Source: Saprospiraceae bacterium
Lineage (GTDB): Bacteria; Bacteroidota; Bacteroidia; Chitinophagales; Saprospiraceae
Length of the DNA: 64,000 bases
Reading direction: 5' to 3'
Assembly (NCBI GenBank): GCA_016714985.1
Contig: JADKBS010000059.1
Coordinates: forward strand, 62,001-126,000
Shown: piece by piece, positions 51,565-60,618 of the stretch
Position numbering within the stretch: position 1 is the first letter of the stretch
Layout of the letters: each line of letters begins with the position of its first letter
Program-made: the position numbers and the translations under genes
Notes under the pieces: generated by a model
Told to the model about the DNA's origin: nothing
Database searches by the model: none
The model's input: only the letters and a program-made list of their open reading frames with translations

Positions 51565-54500
51565 TTGCTTGTCATGCAAGGAAAAGGTTTTATCAAGTTC
51601 TTTCTCGTGGCGTTTGCCGTGGTCTCGGTCATCCAATTGTTGTTCATGTTCCCAACGTGGAACGTAGAGCGCAAGGCCGAGAATTTCGCCGCCTCCAAGT
51701 GCCCTGACAACAGCGCAACCTGTAAGAGGCTAGCAAAGGCCGATTACCTGGATTCCATTTCCAGTGAAACTATCTTTAGGATTCCGCTCCTCAAGTCTTA
51801 CACCTATCAAGAACTGAAAGGCTCGCAGCTCGGCTTTGGCCTTGACCTCAAGGGTGGTATGAGCGTGTTGCTGCAGGTTGACCTTCGGGACTTCCTACGG
51901 GCAATGGCTGGAAGTTTGGACACTGAAAACAAGACCCTGGAAGATGCTATCGTCAGGGCAAACGAGCTTCAAAAAAATGCCCAAACGGACTATATCACCT
52001 TGTTTGCGCAAGCATGGAAGGAGAAATCCGGTGGTGCTTCACTGGCCAGTCTTTTCAAGCGGAATGAGTCGCTGAAAAACGAAGTCAACGCCAGTACCTC
52101 CGATGCCCAAGTGGTGGCACTGCTGCGCCGTGAGGCCGACTTGACAGTAGGTCGCACCTATGAAATGCTGAAAAAGCGCATTGACAAATTGGGGGTTGTA
52201 GGCCCAACCGTTTCGTTGGACAAAGGCCGTGACATCATCCTAGTGGAGTTGCCTGGCATCGAGAACCCACAGCGCGCCCGTGAATTCCTTCAGAGCGCAG
52301 CCAAGCTGGAGTTCTGGAACGTTTACCGGGTGACCGATGGTGCCATGGGTACTGCCTTTGCGGCAGCAAACGATAAGTTGAAGAAGTTGGGGTCGGGCGA
52401 AGCAACTGCCCCTACCATCAAGATTGATAGCTCCCAAGTGGATTCTGCAGGCAACAAAATCATGGACACGATTGAGGTTGCCGGCACCAATCCTACTGAT
52501 ACCAGCAAGATTGACCCAACCGCAACCACAGGCCCGTTGTTCGATATCTTCACGCCAAACAATGGCACGAGGGGCTACGCCGTCATGGGCTTGGCAGAAA
52601 AGAACAAGCAGGATGATGTGATGAAGATGCTGAACCGCCCAGAGGTTCGCTCCTTGTTCCCCAATGACGTGATGTTCCTTTGGAGCCGCAAGCCAGCCAA
52701 GGACGACAAGGGCGTTGAAATGACCAATACCTTTGAGCTGTATGCCATCAAGAAGGAGCCAGGCAAAAATACCGCTCCGCTCGAAGGCGACCGAGTAACG
52801 GATGCTTCCGCAAGCCCCAACCCTAACACAGGCGAGCTTTCGATCAACCTCCGAATGGATGGTGAAGGTGCCCGCACATGGGGCATCATGACGGGTAAAG
52901 CTGCCAATGACGGCAACCGTGAGATTGCAATCGTGCTCGATTCCGATGTTGTCTCGGCTCCAATGGTGCAAAACCCCATCCTAACGGGTTCTTCTGAAAT
53001 AACGGGCAACTTCTCTTTGGAAGAAGCCAACGACATTTCCAGCATCCTTGAAATCGGTAAGCTGCCAGCTGGCACAAAAATCATCCAGGAATCGCTGGTC
53101 GGCCCATCGCTTGGCGAGGAGAACATCAACACAAGTATGTTGGCGTTGTTCGGCGGCTTCCTCCTTGTATTGGCGTTCATGATATTCTACTTTGGTGGTG
53201 GCGGTATCATTTCCATCATCGTACTTTTCCTCAATGTGGTGTTCCTGCTCGGCACGGTTTCCTCCATTGGTACGGTGCTCACACTGCCGGGCATTGCCGG
53301 CATCGTCCTTACCATCGGCATGGCGGTAGATGCCAACGTTATCATCTATGAGCGTATTCGGGAGGAGCTACGAGAAGGCAAATCACTCCAAGTAGCCATT
53401 CGGGAGGGCTATCGCCATTCGTATTCAGCTATCATTGACGGTAACTTGACAACCTTGCTCACTGCCTTCATCTTGGCCATCTTCGGTCTTGGCCCCATCA
53501 AGGGCTTTGCGGTCATCCTGATTTGGGGTATCATTTTCACCTTCTTTACTGCTGTATTGGTGAGCCGCCTCATCATTGAGTGGTGGGTAGGCAAAGGAAA
53601 GGAAATTACCTTCTGGACTGCCCCTACCAAGAATTCGTTGGCCAACCTCAACGTGGATTGGATGGCGAAGCGCAAGCTGTTCTATGGTGTTTCCCTCGCC
53701 ATCACGCTGCTTGGCATTGTCTCCTTCTTCACCAGGGGCTTCGACCTTGGAGTTGACTTCAAGGGCGGCTTTTCTTACAACGTTACGTTCAGCCAGCCCA
53801 CTGATGCACAGGCCATCCGCCAAGCATTGGCAGGGCCTCTGGAAGGCGAGCCAGTGGTAAAAGCCGTTGACACAGAGAACACCTTCAACATCCTCACGGA
53901 TTACAGGGTAAACGACGAAGGCGACAATGTGCAGGACGAAGTGACTGCCAAGCTGCTGGGGGGCCTAGGTTCGCTTGCTGGCGGCACTACTCCAGAGGAG
54001 TTCAAGAACCCTGACAGCGAGGGCACGCACATCATTTCATCCAGCAAGGTAGGCCCGACCGTGGCCGATGACCTCCGCAACAGTGCGTGGAAGGCCGTTA
54101 TCTTTGGCCTCTTGGTCATATTCCTTTACATCTTGGTGCGCTTCTCGAAGTGGCAGTACAGTTTGGGGGCGGTCATCGCAACCTTCCACGATGCTTTCGT
54201 GGTGGTTTCGTTGTTCTCCCTGCTGCACGGCATACTGCCCTTCCCGATGGAAATTGACCAAGCTTTCATCGCTGCCATCCTCACCATCATCGGTTACTCG
54301 GTGAATGACACGGTAATCGTCTATGACCGTATCCGTGAATACACAACAAAGTTCCCTGAAATGAGCACCTACGACCTCATCAACAAGGCCATTAACAAGA
54401 CCATGAGCCGTACGCTGCTCACGTCCATGACGACCCTCTTCACGGTGTTGATTCTTTGGATATTCGGCAGCGGCAGCATAAAGGGCTTCGCCTTTGCCTT

Positions 54501-54669
54501 GGTGGTGGGTATCGTTGTTGGTACTTATTCTTCCATCTTCATCGCATCTCCTGTTATGGCAGATTTGGCGAAAGGCGGTGATATTCGGGTCAGCAACCGC
54601 GGGCCACTCGCTGCCAACCCTGGCGAAGAGAAGAAGTCATTCACGCACCGGAAGAAGGCCAGCGCCTAA
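51565..54669 (+). CDS. secDF: Protein translocase subunit SecDF (fused SecD-SecF)
   Basis: 1034 residues. Inner-membrane motor that uses the proton gradient to help pull exported proteins through SecYEG. The SecD part has the DLKGG motif (LGFGLDLKGGMSVLLQVDL, residue about 95) and the large periplasmic P1 domain. Membrane segments IISIIVLFLNVVFLLGTVSSIGTVLTLPGIAGIVLTIGMAVDANVIIYERIREE carry the conserved Asp in VDANV. The SecF part starts near residue 700 (RKLFYGVSLAITLLGIVSFFTRGFDLGVDFKGG) and has IIGYSVNDTVIVYDRIREY. The fused form with an extended loop is normal in Bacteroidota. Intact. Confidence 0.97.
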   Translation: MLVMQGKGFIKFFLVAFAVVSVIQLLFMFPTWNVERKAENFAASKCPDNSATCKRLAKADYLDSISSETIFRIPLLKSYTYQELKGSQLGFGLDLKGGMSVLLQVDLRDFLRAMAGSLDTENKTLEDAIVRANELQKNAQTDYITLFAQAWKEKSGGASLASLFKRNESLKNEVNASTSDAQVVALLRREADLTVGRTYEMLKKRIDKLGVVGPTVSLDKGRDIILVELPGIENPQRAREFLQSAAKLEFWNVYRVTDGAMGTAFAAANDKLKKLGSGEATAPTIKIDSSQVDSAGNKIMDTIEVAGTNPTDTSKIDPTATTGPLFDIFTPNNGTRGYAVMGLAEKNKQDDVMKMLNRPEVRSLFPNDVMFLWSRKPAKDDKGVEMTNTFELYAIKKEPGKNTAPLEGDRVTDASASPNPNTGELSINLRMDGEGARTWGIMTGKAANDGNREIAIVLDSDVVSAPMVQNPILTGSSEITGNFSLEEANDISSILEIGKLPAGTKIIQESLVGPSLGEENINTSMLALFGGFLLVLAFMIFYFGGGGIISIIVLFLNVVFLLGTVSSIGTVLTLPGIAGIVLTIGMAVDANVIIYERIREELREGKSLQVAIREGYRHSYSAIIDGNLTTLLTAFILAIFGLGPIKGFAVILIWGIIFTFFTAVLVSRLIIEWWVGKGKEITFWTAPTKNSLANLNVDWMAKRKLFYGVSLAITLLGIVSFFTRGFDLGVDFKGGFSYNVTFSQPTDAQAIRQALAGPLEGEPVVKAVDTENTFNILTDYRVNDEGDNVQDEVTAKLLGGLGSLAGGTTPEEFKNPDSEGTHIISSSKVGPTVADDLRNSAWKAVIFGLLVIFLYILVRFSKWQYSLGAVIATFHDAFVVVSLFSLLHGILPFPMEIDQAFIAAILTIIGYSVNDTVIVYDRIREYTTKFPEMSTYDLINKAINKTMSRTLLTSMTTLFTVLILWIFGSGSIKGFAFALVVGIVVGTYSSIFIASPVMADLAKGGDIRVSNRGPLAANPGEEKKSFTHRKKASA

Positions 54670-54691
54670 ATTTGATTGGGTGACAAAAAAT

Positions 54692-54728
54692 AAAATCCCC
54701 TTGCGGTGCAAACTGCAAGGGGATTTTT
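54692..54728 (+). terminator. Rho-independent terminator of secDF
   Basis: AAAATCCCCTTGC / GCAAGGGGATTTT, followed by a run of T, 23 bp after the secDF stop. Confidence 0.88.
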
Positions 54729-55112
54729 TTATGAAAAAATTTCAAGCTCATTTATTTTTTGGCACGGTTGTTGAAAAATATTGAGCACGTAAGTTTTGGT
54801 TAATAATTGTAAGAATTGTCAAATCTGCCTGAAGTAAGTTCAGGCTTTTTTTTTGCCCATATCCAAGCGCAGCCTCCGGGTAATTTGCTATCACACCTTA
54901 CACATTCTTTTCCCAAAGAGATAAATTGTCATGGTTGAGGACCACCGCTGCGTCACAGCCTGCGTCCCAGTGTTTGCCTTCGGCAATGACAAAAGAGGCG
55001 CCCATCGTTACGTACACACCGTGACGCAGGGTTTGCCTTCGGCAATGACAAAGAGTACGCACCCAGTAAGGATGTAAAATTTACCTCCTACTTAGCTGCA
55101 AAAAGTCAAGGA
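54729..55112. other. Gene-free region with a second terminator and a duplicated word
   Basis: A hairpin GCCTGAA / TTCAGGC at 54827-54845 with nine T after it is a plus-strand terminator without an obvious gene, so a short untranslated RNA may lie before it (from about 54760; TTGGCACGGTTGTTGA there resembles a sigma-54 promoter but lacks the -12 GC). Farther on, TTTGCCTTCGGCAATGACAA occurs twice (about 54975 and 55032), each after a CTGCGTC or GACGCAGG word; CCTTCGG inside is palindromic. Confidence 0.45.
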
Positions 55113-55153
55113 GCAAAAAAAAGAGGCCCAACGGTGTACCGTTGGGCCTCTTT
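55113..55153 (-). terminator. Rho-independent terminator after rplT
   Basis: AAAGAGGCCCAACGGT / ACCGTTGGGCCTCTTT (55120-55135 with 55138-55153) with a T-run on the minus strand, 25 bp past the rplT stop. Confidence 0.88.
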
Positions 55154-55178
55154 GCATGGATAAACTCAATACCGAAGT

Positions 55179-55523
55179 TTACTTCGCAGCGCTGATGACC
55201 GCCTTGAAAGAATCAGGGTGGTTCAGGGCGAGGTCGGCGAGCGACTTGCGGTTGAGTTCGATATTTGCGGTAGCAAGCTTGTGCATCAACTTGGAGTAGG
55301 TCGTGCCGTTCTGGCGGGCACCTGCGTTGATACGGGCAATCCAAAGCTGGCGGTAAGCACGCTTTTTCAATTTGCGGCCAACGTATGCATAGCCCATTGC
55401 TTTGTCCACAGCGTTCTTTGCAACGGTGAGGACGTTCTTGCGGCGGCCAAAATAACCTTTGGCAGCCTTTAGGATTTTCTTGCGCCGGGCACGTGATGCA
55501 ACGGCATTTACTGAACGAGGCAT
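55179..55523 (-). CDS. rplT: Large ribosomal subunit protein bL20
   Basis: 114 residues, the usual length. MPRSVNAVASRARRKKILKAAKGYFGRRKNVL and AYVGRKLKKRAYRQLWIARINAGAR are diagnostic. It binds 23S rRNA early in 50S assembly and in many bacteria represses its own operon. It is third in the infC-rpmI-rplT order (minus strand). The 145-bp gap from rpmI contains a word array. Confidence 0.97.
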   Translation of the reverse strand: MPRSVNAVASRARRKKILKAAKGYFGRRKNVLTVAKNAVDKAMGYAYVGRKLKKRAYRQLWIARINAGARQNGTTYSKLMHKLATANIELNRKSLADLALNHPDSFKAVISAAK

Positions 55524-55556
55524 AAATGGAATTTTTAGTACAGCTCAGGGCTTATG

Positions 55557-55588
55557 AATGCGGATTGCGGATTGCGGATTGCGGATTT
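55557..55588. repeat. Word array (GCGGATTGCGGATTGCGGATT) between rpmI and rplT
   Basis: Four tandem GCGGATT units, identical to the word in dnaE insert 2, here in the spacer of a ribosomal protein operon 33 bp upstream of the rplT start. No opposing arm is seen. Confidence 0.65.
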
Positions 55589-55668
55589 TGCCCGCCTGCC
55601 ACTGTCCCACTCTACGCAACAAAAGGCTTGTAGCCTGGACTCTCGTTAAAAATCTGTTTTGTTTCTTC

Positions 55669-55866
55669 TTATCCGACTGCGAGCAAACGCTTGATGCGCT
55701 CTTGGTCAGAAGCATCTACAACGGTAGAACCAGCGTGGCGCAGCTTGGCCTTTGGGCTTTTGCCCCAAAACCTGTGCGAGGTGTTGGCGTGGAAGCGCTT
55801 GACCTTGCCAGAGCCCGTCAGCGTGAAACGCTTCTTTGAGCCGGAATGTGACTTCAATTTTGGCAT
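55669..55866 (-). CDS. rpmI: Large ribosomal subunit protein bL35
   Basis: 65 residues from the ATG at 55866 (MPKLKSHSGSKKRFTLTGSG). KVKRFHANTSHRFWGKSPKAKLRHAG is typical of L35. Basic small protein of the 50S subunit. It lies between infC and rplT as in most bacteria. Confidence 0.96.
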   Translation of the reverse strand: MPKLKSHSGSKKRFTLTGSGKVKRFHANTSHRFWGKSPKAKLRHAGSTVVDASDQERIKRLLAVG

Positions 55867-56018
55867 AATAAACGTTTTGATGTAAAGGAGCGCAAAGGTA
55901 CGCAACTCCTTGGGTTATTTCCAAATGAGGATTGGTTTAATTGGCAATGAAAATGAGATTTTTTGACCTATTTTTCGACAGGCAACTACGAAGTGCATGA
56001 CATGAGTACCCCTTTACC

Positions 56019-56059
56019 CTGACTGCCAACTGCCACTGCCAACTGACGAACTGCCAACT
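56019..56059. repeat. Short-word array (CTGCCAACTGCC) after infC
   Basis: GACTGCCAACTGCCACTGCC, then AACTGACGAACTGCCAAC, directly abutting the infC stop codon. The same word occurs at 40441 and inside the GH78 gene. Confidence 0.62.
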
Positions 56060-56647
56060 TTATTTCTTCTTCTTAGGTGTCAGCACCACGATCATCCGCT
56101 TTCCTTCCAGTTTGATGGGAGCTTCTGGCGTACCGACTTCCTCCAGTTCCTTCACAAAACGGTTCAAGAGGTCGAAGCCACGGTCTTTGAAGACGATGGT
56201 ACGGCCAAAGAAATGCACGTAAGCCTTCACCTTGGCGTTTTCTTCCAAGAAGTTCTTGGCGTGCTTGGTCTTGAACTCGAAGTCGTGGTCGTCTGTGTTG
56301 GGACCGAAGCGAATTTCCTTCAATACCGTCTTGGCGGCCTTGGCCTTCATTTCCTTTTCCTTGCGCTTTTTCTCATACAGGTACTTGTTGAAGTCCGTTA
56401 GCCTGCACACGGGAGGGGCGGCATTTGGTGAGATTTCGATAAGGTCGAGTTGCGCTTTGTCGGCCCAGAACAAGGCCTTGCGGGTAGGCACGATTGCACC
56501 TGGTTCTATCTTTTCCCCAACGATTTCACTGACTTCCTCTAGGTTTTCACCTGTAATGCGGACATCTGGAACCCTGATTTGTTCGTTGATGCGGAACTTA
56601 GGCTCTGGCGGCCTTGAGAAGTTGCGGTTAAATGATCCTTTTGCCAA
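56060..56647 (-). CDS. infC: Translation initiation factor IF-3, with a non-AUG start
   Basis: 195 residues. N-domain: KFRINEQIRVPDVRITGENLEEVSEIVGE; C-domain: KTVLKEIRFGPNTDDHDFEFKTKHAKNFLEENAKVKAYVHFFGR. It binds the 30S subunit and rejects non-standard start codons. The only possible start in this frame is TTG at 56647; a TAA is five codons upstream and no ATG or GTG lies between. Non-canonical infC starts serve autoregulation in E. coli (AUU there), so the same logic may apply here. First gene of infC-rpmI-rplT. Confidence 0.95.
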   Translation of the reverse strand: MAKGSFNRNFSRPPEPKFRINEQIRVPDVRITGENLEEVSEIVGEKIEPGAIVPTRKALFWADKAQLDLIEISPNAAPPVCRLTDFNKYLYEKKRKEKEMKAKAAKTVLKEIRFGPNTDDHDFEFKTKHAKNFLEENAKVKAYVHFFGRTIVFKDRGFDLLNRFVKELEEVGTPEAPIKLEGKRMIVVLTPKKKK

Positions 56648-56675
56648 ATGGAAATAGGTTTAGTTAAGAAATTAG

Positions 56676-56780
56676 GTTAATGTAGTTGATTAGTTAATGC
56701 AGTTGATAAAGGTTGATTTTTGGCCAAGAATTGCCCTACTCCCTACCTGTATCACCTTGATAAAACCTTATCAATAATTG
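56676..56780. repeat. Inverted word array (AGTTGATAAAGGTTGAT) upstream of infC
   Basis: The left arm (56676-56720) has GTTAATGTAGTTGATTAGTT, then AATGCAGTTGATAAAGG; the right arm (56745-56780) has CACCTTGATAAAACCTTATC and ATCAATAATTG. It belongs to the same vocabulary as 23403 and 34846. It lies in the infC leader/promoter region. Confidence 0.62.
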
Positions 56781-56884
56781 TATCGTGCTACGTTTCAAAT
56801 TTTGCTTTCGTTCCGCTGAGTCCTTCAATTTTGAGTGAAAACGACAGGTTAAGCCGAGAAACTCGAAATTTCCCCCACAAACGT

Positions 56885-56929
56885 AAAAAACAAACGGCCA
56901 ATGCCCAACTATCCAGTCGTGCATTGGCC
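56885..56929 (-). terminator. Rho-independent terminator after clpC
   Basis: GGCCAATGC / GCATTGGCC (56896-56904 with 56921-56929), followed on the minus strand by GTTTGTTTTTT. It is 44 bp past the clpC stop. Confidence 0.75.
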
Positions 56930-56972
56930 TGTTATTTATCAAAAATTGCAATAAAAATAGGGTTTCCTCACG

Positions 56973-59522
56973 TCAAGCATCGGTTTTCACTTCCTTGGCG
57001 TAAGAAATCACCAATCCAGAACCTTCCTCATTGAGGTCGGCCTCCAGAACGGAGCCTTCGGCAACGTTTTCGTTCAGCAGGAATTCTGCCAGCGGGTCTT
57101 CAATGTACTTCTGGATGGCACGATTCAGCGGCCTTGCGCCGAACTGTGGGTCGAAGCCTTTCTCGGCCACAAATTCTTTTCCCTTTTCGGTCAGCAACAG
57201 CTTGTAACCCAAGGCTTCCAGTCGCTTGAAAACATCTTTTAGCGTGATGTCAATTATCTGGAATATCTCTTCACGCTGTAGGCTGTTGAAGATGACGACG
57301 TCGTCAATGCGGTTCAAGAACTCCGGCGAGAACGTCTTCTTCAAGGCATCACGGATAACTGTCTTTGCGTGGTCTTCTGCCCCTTCCATACGGGACTTAG
57401 TAGCGAATCCAACACCTTGACCAAAATCCTTCAATTGGCGGACGCCGATATTGGAGGTCATGATGATGATGGTATTCTTGAAATCCACCTTGCGGCCCAA
57501 GCTGTCGGTCAATTGACCATCGTCGAGTACTTGAAGCAAGATATTGTAAACGTCTGGGTGCGCCTTCTCGATTTCATCCAAAAGCACCACGCTGTAGGGC
57601 TTACGACGAACCTTCTCCGTCAACTGCCCTCCTTCTTCGTAGCCCACATAGCCTGGAGGGGCACCGATAAGTCGGCTGATGGAGAACTTCTCCATGTATT
57701 CGCTCATGTCAATGCGGATGAGGGCATCATCGGAATCGAACAGGTAGCGGGCCAACGACTTGGCCAACTCCGTTTTACCAACACCAGTAGGGCCGAGGAA
57801 GATGAAGGAGCCGATTGGCTTCCTCGGGTCTTTCAAGCCAACCCGGTTGCGTTGGATGGCCTTCACGATTTTCTTCACGGCGTCGTCTTGGCCGATGATG
57901 AGTTTTTTGATATCATCGGTCATGTTCACGAGCTTCTTGCTCTCACTCTGTGCCACCCGCTTTACGGGAATGCCGGTCATCATGGACACCACTTCTGCTA
58001 TGTCCTCCTCGTCAACGGGATAGCGCTTGGTCTTGCTTTCTTCCTCCCATTGCATCTTGGCAAAATCGAGTTGGCGCAGCAGCTTGCTCTCCTCGTCCCG
58101 AAGGTCGGCGGCACGCTCGTATTGCTGGTTTTTCACAGCTTGGTTTTTCTGCTCCTTTATTTGCTCGATTTTCTTTTCGTACTCCTCGATGTGCTTCGGA
58201 ACATGGATGTTCTTCAAGTGAACCCTTGCGCCCACCTCGTCCATTACGTCAATGGCTTTGTCCGGCAGGAAGCGGTCGCTCATATTACAGTCGCTAAGGC
58301 GCACGCTAGCTTTGATGGCATCATCGGAGTAAACGACGTTGTGGAACTCCTCGTATTTTTCCTTGATGTTGTTCAAAATGTGGATGGTATCATCAGCTGA
58401 CGGCGGATCAACCACTACCCGCTGGAAGCGGCGGTCAAGTGCGCCATCCTTTTCGATGTACTGGCGGTACTCGTCCAAGGTGGAAGCACCGATGCATTGC
58501 AACTCGCCCCGTGCAAGGGCAGGCTTGAAGATATTGGATGCATCGAGAGAACCCGTTGCGCCACCAGCGCCAACAATCGTATGGATTTCGTCAATGAACA
58601 GGATGACGTCCCTTGACTTCTCCAATTCGTTCATGATGGCCTTCATGCGCTCCTCAAACTGGCCACGGTATTTTGTGCCAGCAACCATCGCCGCCATGTC
58701 GAGCATCACGATGCGCTTGTTGAACAGGGTGCGTGGCACTTTCTTTTGGAAAATGCGCAGCGCCAAGCCTTCCACAATGGCTGTTTTGCCCACGCCTGGC
58801 TCTCCTATCAATATAGGGTTGTTCTTCTTGCGGCGACTGAGGATTTGAGACACCCGTTCGATTTCGCTCTCCCGCCCAATGATGGGGTCGAGTTTGCCTT
58901 CTTCGGCATGGCGGGTCACGTCTCTGCCAAAATTGTCGAGCACCGGGGTGCGAGACTTTTGCTGGCCCTTGCGCTGTTGCTGTTGGTAGCGTGCATTCTC
59001 GTCGTCGTCGTAGCTCGACTCGTCGTCGGGCGGCGGGGCGGCGTTAAAGACTTCTGGCGCTTCAGTCATGCCTTGCTCTTGGCGGACATATTCGAGTTCC
59101 GTGCGGAAGATTTCGTAATCAATGTCGAAATGGTTCAGGATGCGGGAAGCGGGGTTGTCCTTGTGTTTAAGGATGGAAAGCACCAAATGCTCCGGCGAAA
59201 CTTCCTCGCTTTTATTGGCTTTTGCCTCTAAAAATGTTACTTTCAGCACCTTTTCCGCTTGTTTGTTGAGCGGCAGGTTTCCGATGTGAATGGTAGAGTT
59301 GGCGGATGGGCGGCGGGGCACCGTCTCTTCGATAATCTGCTGTAGTTCGACAGGGTCAACGTCGAGGGAATCCAGCGTCTTAAAGGCGAGTGTGTCGGCC
59401 TCCCTGATCAGCCCAAGCAACAGGTGCTCTGTGCCGATAAAATCTTGTCCAAGCCGCAAAGCCTCGTCACGGCTGGAAGAGATTATTTTTTTCACTTTGT
59501 TTGAAAATTTCTTGTCGTTCAT
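56973..59522 (-). CDS. clpC: ATP-dependent Clp protease ATP-binding subunit ClpC
   Basis: 849 residues from the ATG at 59522 (MNDKKFSNKVKKIISSSRDEALRLG); the ATG at 59555 would add 11 residues. It has the double Clp N-domain (residues about 5-145), AAA module 1 with Walker A GEPGVGKT and Walker B VILFIDEIHT, a UVR-type linker (KNQAVKNQQYERAADLRDEESKLL), AAA module 2 with GPTGVGKT and VVLLDEIEKAHPDVYNILLQVLDDG, and the C-terminal D2 small domain. It unfolds proteins and feeds them to ClpP; clpP is not in the window. Intact. Confidence 0.95.
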   Translation of the reverse strand: MNDKKFSNKVKKIISSSRDEALRLGQDFIGTEHLLLGLIREADTLAFKTLDSLDVDPVELQQIIEETVPRRPSANSTIHIGNLPLNKQAEKVLKVTFLEAKANKSEEVSPEHLVLSILKHKDNPASRILNHFDIDYEIFRTELEYVRQEQGMTEAPEVFNAAPPPDDESSYDDDENARYQQQQRKGQQKSRTPVLDNFGRDVTRHAEEGKLDPIIGRESEIERVSQILSRRKKNNPILIGEPGVGKTAIVEGLALRIFQKKVPRTLFNKRIVMLDMAAMVAGTKYRGQFEERMKAIMNELEKSRDVILFIDEIHTIVGAGGATGSLDASNIFKPALARGELQCIGASTLDEYRQYIEKDGALDRRFQRVVVDPPSADDTIHILNNIKEKYEEFHNVVYSDDAIKASVRLSDCNMSDRFLPDKAIDVMDEVGARVHLKNIHVPKHIEEYEKKIEQIKEQKNQAVKNQQYERAADLRDEESKLLRQLDFAKMQWEEESKTKRYPVDEEDIAEVVSMMTGIPVKRVAQSESKKLVNMTDDIKKLIIGQDDAVKKIVKAIQRNRVGLKDPRKPIGSFIFLGPTGVGKTELAKSLARYLFDSDDALIRIDMSEYMEKFSISRLIGAPPGYVGYEEGGQLTEKVRRKPYSVVLLDEIEKAHPDVYNILLQVLDDGQLTDSLGRKVDFKNTIIIMTSNIGVRQLKDFGQGVGFATKSRMEGAEDHAKTVIRDALKKTFSPEFLNRIDDVVIFNSLQREEIFQIIDITLKDVFKRLEALGYKLLLTEKGKEFVAEKGFDPQFGARPLNRAIQKYIEDPLAEFLLNENVAEGSVLEADLNEEGSGLVISYAKEVKTDA

Positions 59523-60147
59523 ATCAATCGAATCGGTGAAATTTTGAAAATTCATTGGGGAATTGAAGCAATGTTAAGATGATTTGAAGAAAGTTCAAAA
59601 TAGACCCAAGAAAACTTGCCCATTTGGAAGCTGCTTGATTTTGGTTCACTGCGCTAAAAAGGTGGCTTTTCCGCCCAATGAACCAAATTCAAACAGTTTT
59701 TTAGTCGCTTCGCACCGGTTTGAAGGCTAGAATATTTCTCCTTGTTGGCATTTTCGAAACGGTGTCCATTTCACGGTAAAAAAAACAATGCCAGCATTTC
59801 GTGCCCACAACCAGTTTGATGTTTATATTTCGAAAAAGGCAAACTGGATAGAATGAAATTTTTCCTGTTCACAGCTTTGCATTGACGAGTTTCTTTGGTT
59901 CTTGGTATTGCTTACATCAACGGCTGGCAAAGTTCGGCAAATAAACGTTTCATCCCAACCATAGTTTGATGTACTTCAAAAAGCAAACATATTGTAGTAG
60001 CGGTTTATGCGTTCTACTTTGGAAGCATTTTGCTTTTAAGCTGTTGATATACAGCGCCTTACGTCAAAAAGTGAACACTATGGCCGGGTGGGGTTAGCAC
60101 TAAGTGGGGTAAAAAAAACGCTCAAATTCTTCTTGCAAGCAGCACGG
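59523..60147. other. AT-rich gene-free region
   Basis: About 620 bp with no open frame of gene-like composition on either strand; it should contain the clpC promoter (minus) near 59560-59640. I see no repeat or RNA structure that stands out. Confidence 0.5.
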
Positions 60148-60180
60148 TTTGAAAAATTGCAATAGAAAATGGTAACTTAG
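60148..60180 (+). promoter_or_regulatory. Candidate promoter of the STAS-rnz operon
   Basis: TTTG at 60148-60151, then 21 bp, then TAACTTAG at 60173-60180, close to the Bacteroidota consensus (TTTG, 19-21 bp, TAnnTTTG). It would start transcription near 60187, 54 bp before the STAS gene. Confidence 0.4.
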
Positions 60181-60240
60181 CGCCCTGATTCCGGCATGGC
60201 CCTCCACTTGGGCTGTCCACTTCAAGCGCAAAATCGTAGC

Positions 60241-60618
60241 ATGAAATATTCGATTGATAAGCAGGAGCGTTATGCAGTGCTCCACCTCCACGACGAAAAC
60301 CTTAACTCCGTAGTGGCACCCAACCTGAAATCGGAACTGGTCATCATCTCCAATGAGGGGGTACCCAACCTGATTCTCGACCTTTCCGAAGTAAAGTACG
60401 TGGACTCTTCTGGCCTAAGCGCCATCCTGACCGCCAACCGCTTGTGGAAGAGCCTCGGCTGCTTCGTGCTCACCGGCATCAAGCACGACACTGTGCGGAA
60501 GCTGATTGAAATCTCCAGGCTTGACTCCGTGCTGACCATCCTCCCCACGCTCGAAGAATCAAAGGACTATCTCATCTTGGAGGACATTGAGCGGTCCTTG
60601 AGCGCAGAGCGCCTATGA
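60241..60618 (+). CDS. STAS-domain protein (anti-sigma factor antagonist-like)
   Basis: 125 residues from the ATG at 60241 (MKYSIDKQERYAVLHLHDENLNSVVAPNLKSEL). It is a single STAS domain with the phosphorylatable serine region VKYVDSSGLSAILTANRLW, as in SpoIIAA/RsbV. Such proteins bind and inhibit an anti-sigma kinase when unphosphorylated. No anti-sigma kinase or sigma gene is nearby. The stop overlaps the rnz start (ATGA), so it is co-transcribed with RNase Z, a pairing found in Bacteroidota. Confidence 0.88.
   Translation: MKYSIDKQERYAVLHLHDENLNSVVAPNLKSELVIISNEGVPNLILDLSEVKYVDSSGLSAILTANRLWKSLGCFVLTGIKHDTVRKLIEISRLDSVLTILPTLEESKDYLILEDIERSLSAERL

Noticed and set aside
55557..55588. CRISPR-like tandem repeat
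   Set aside because: The units are 7 nt with no spacers; it is a simple word array, and no cas genes are present.
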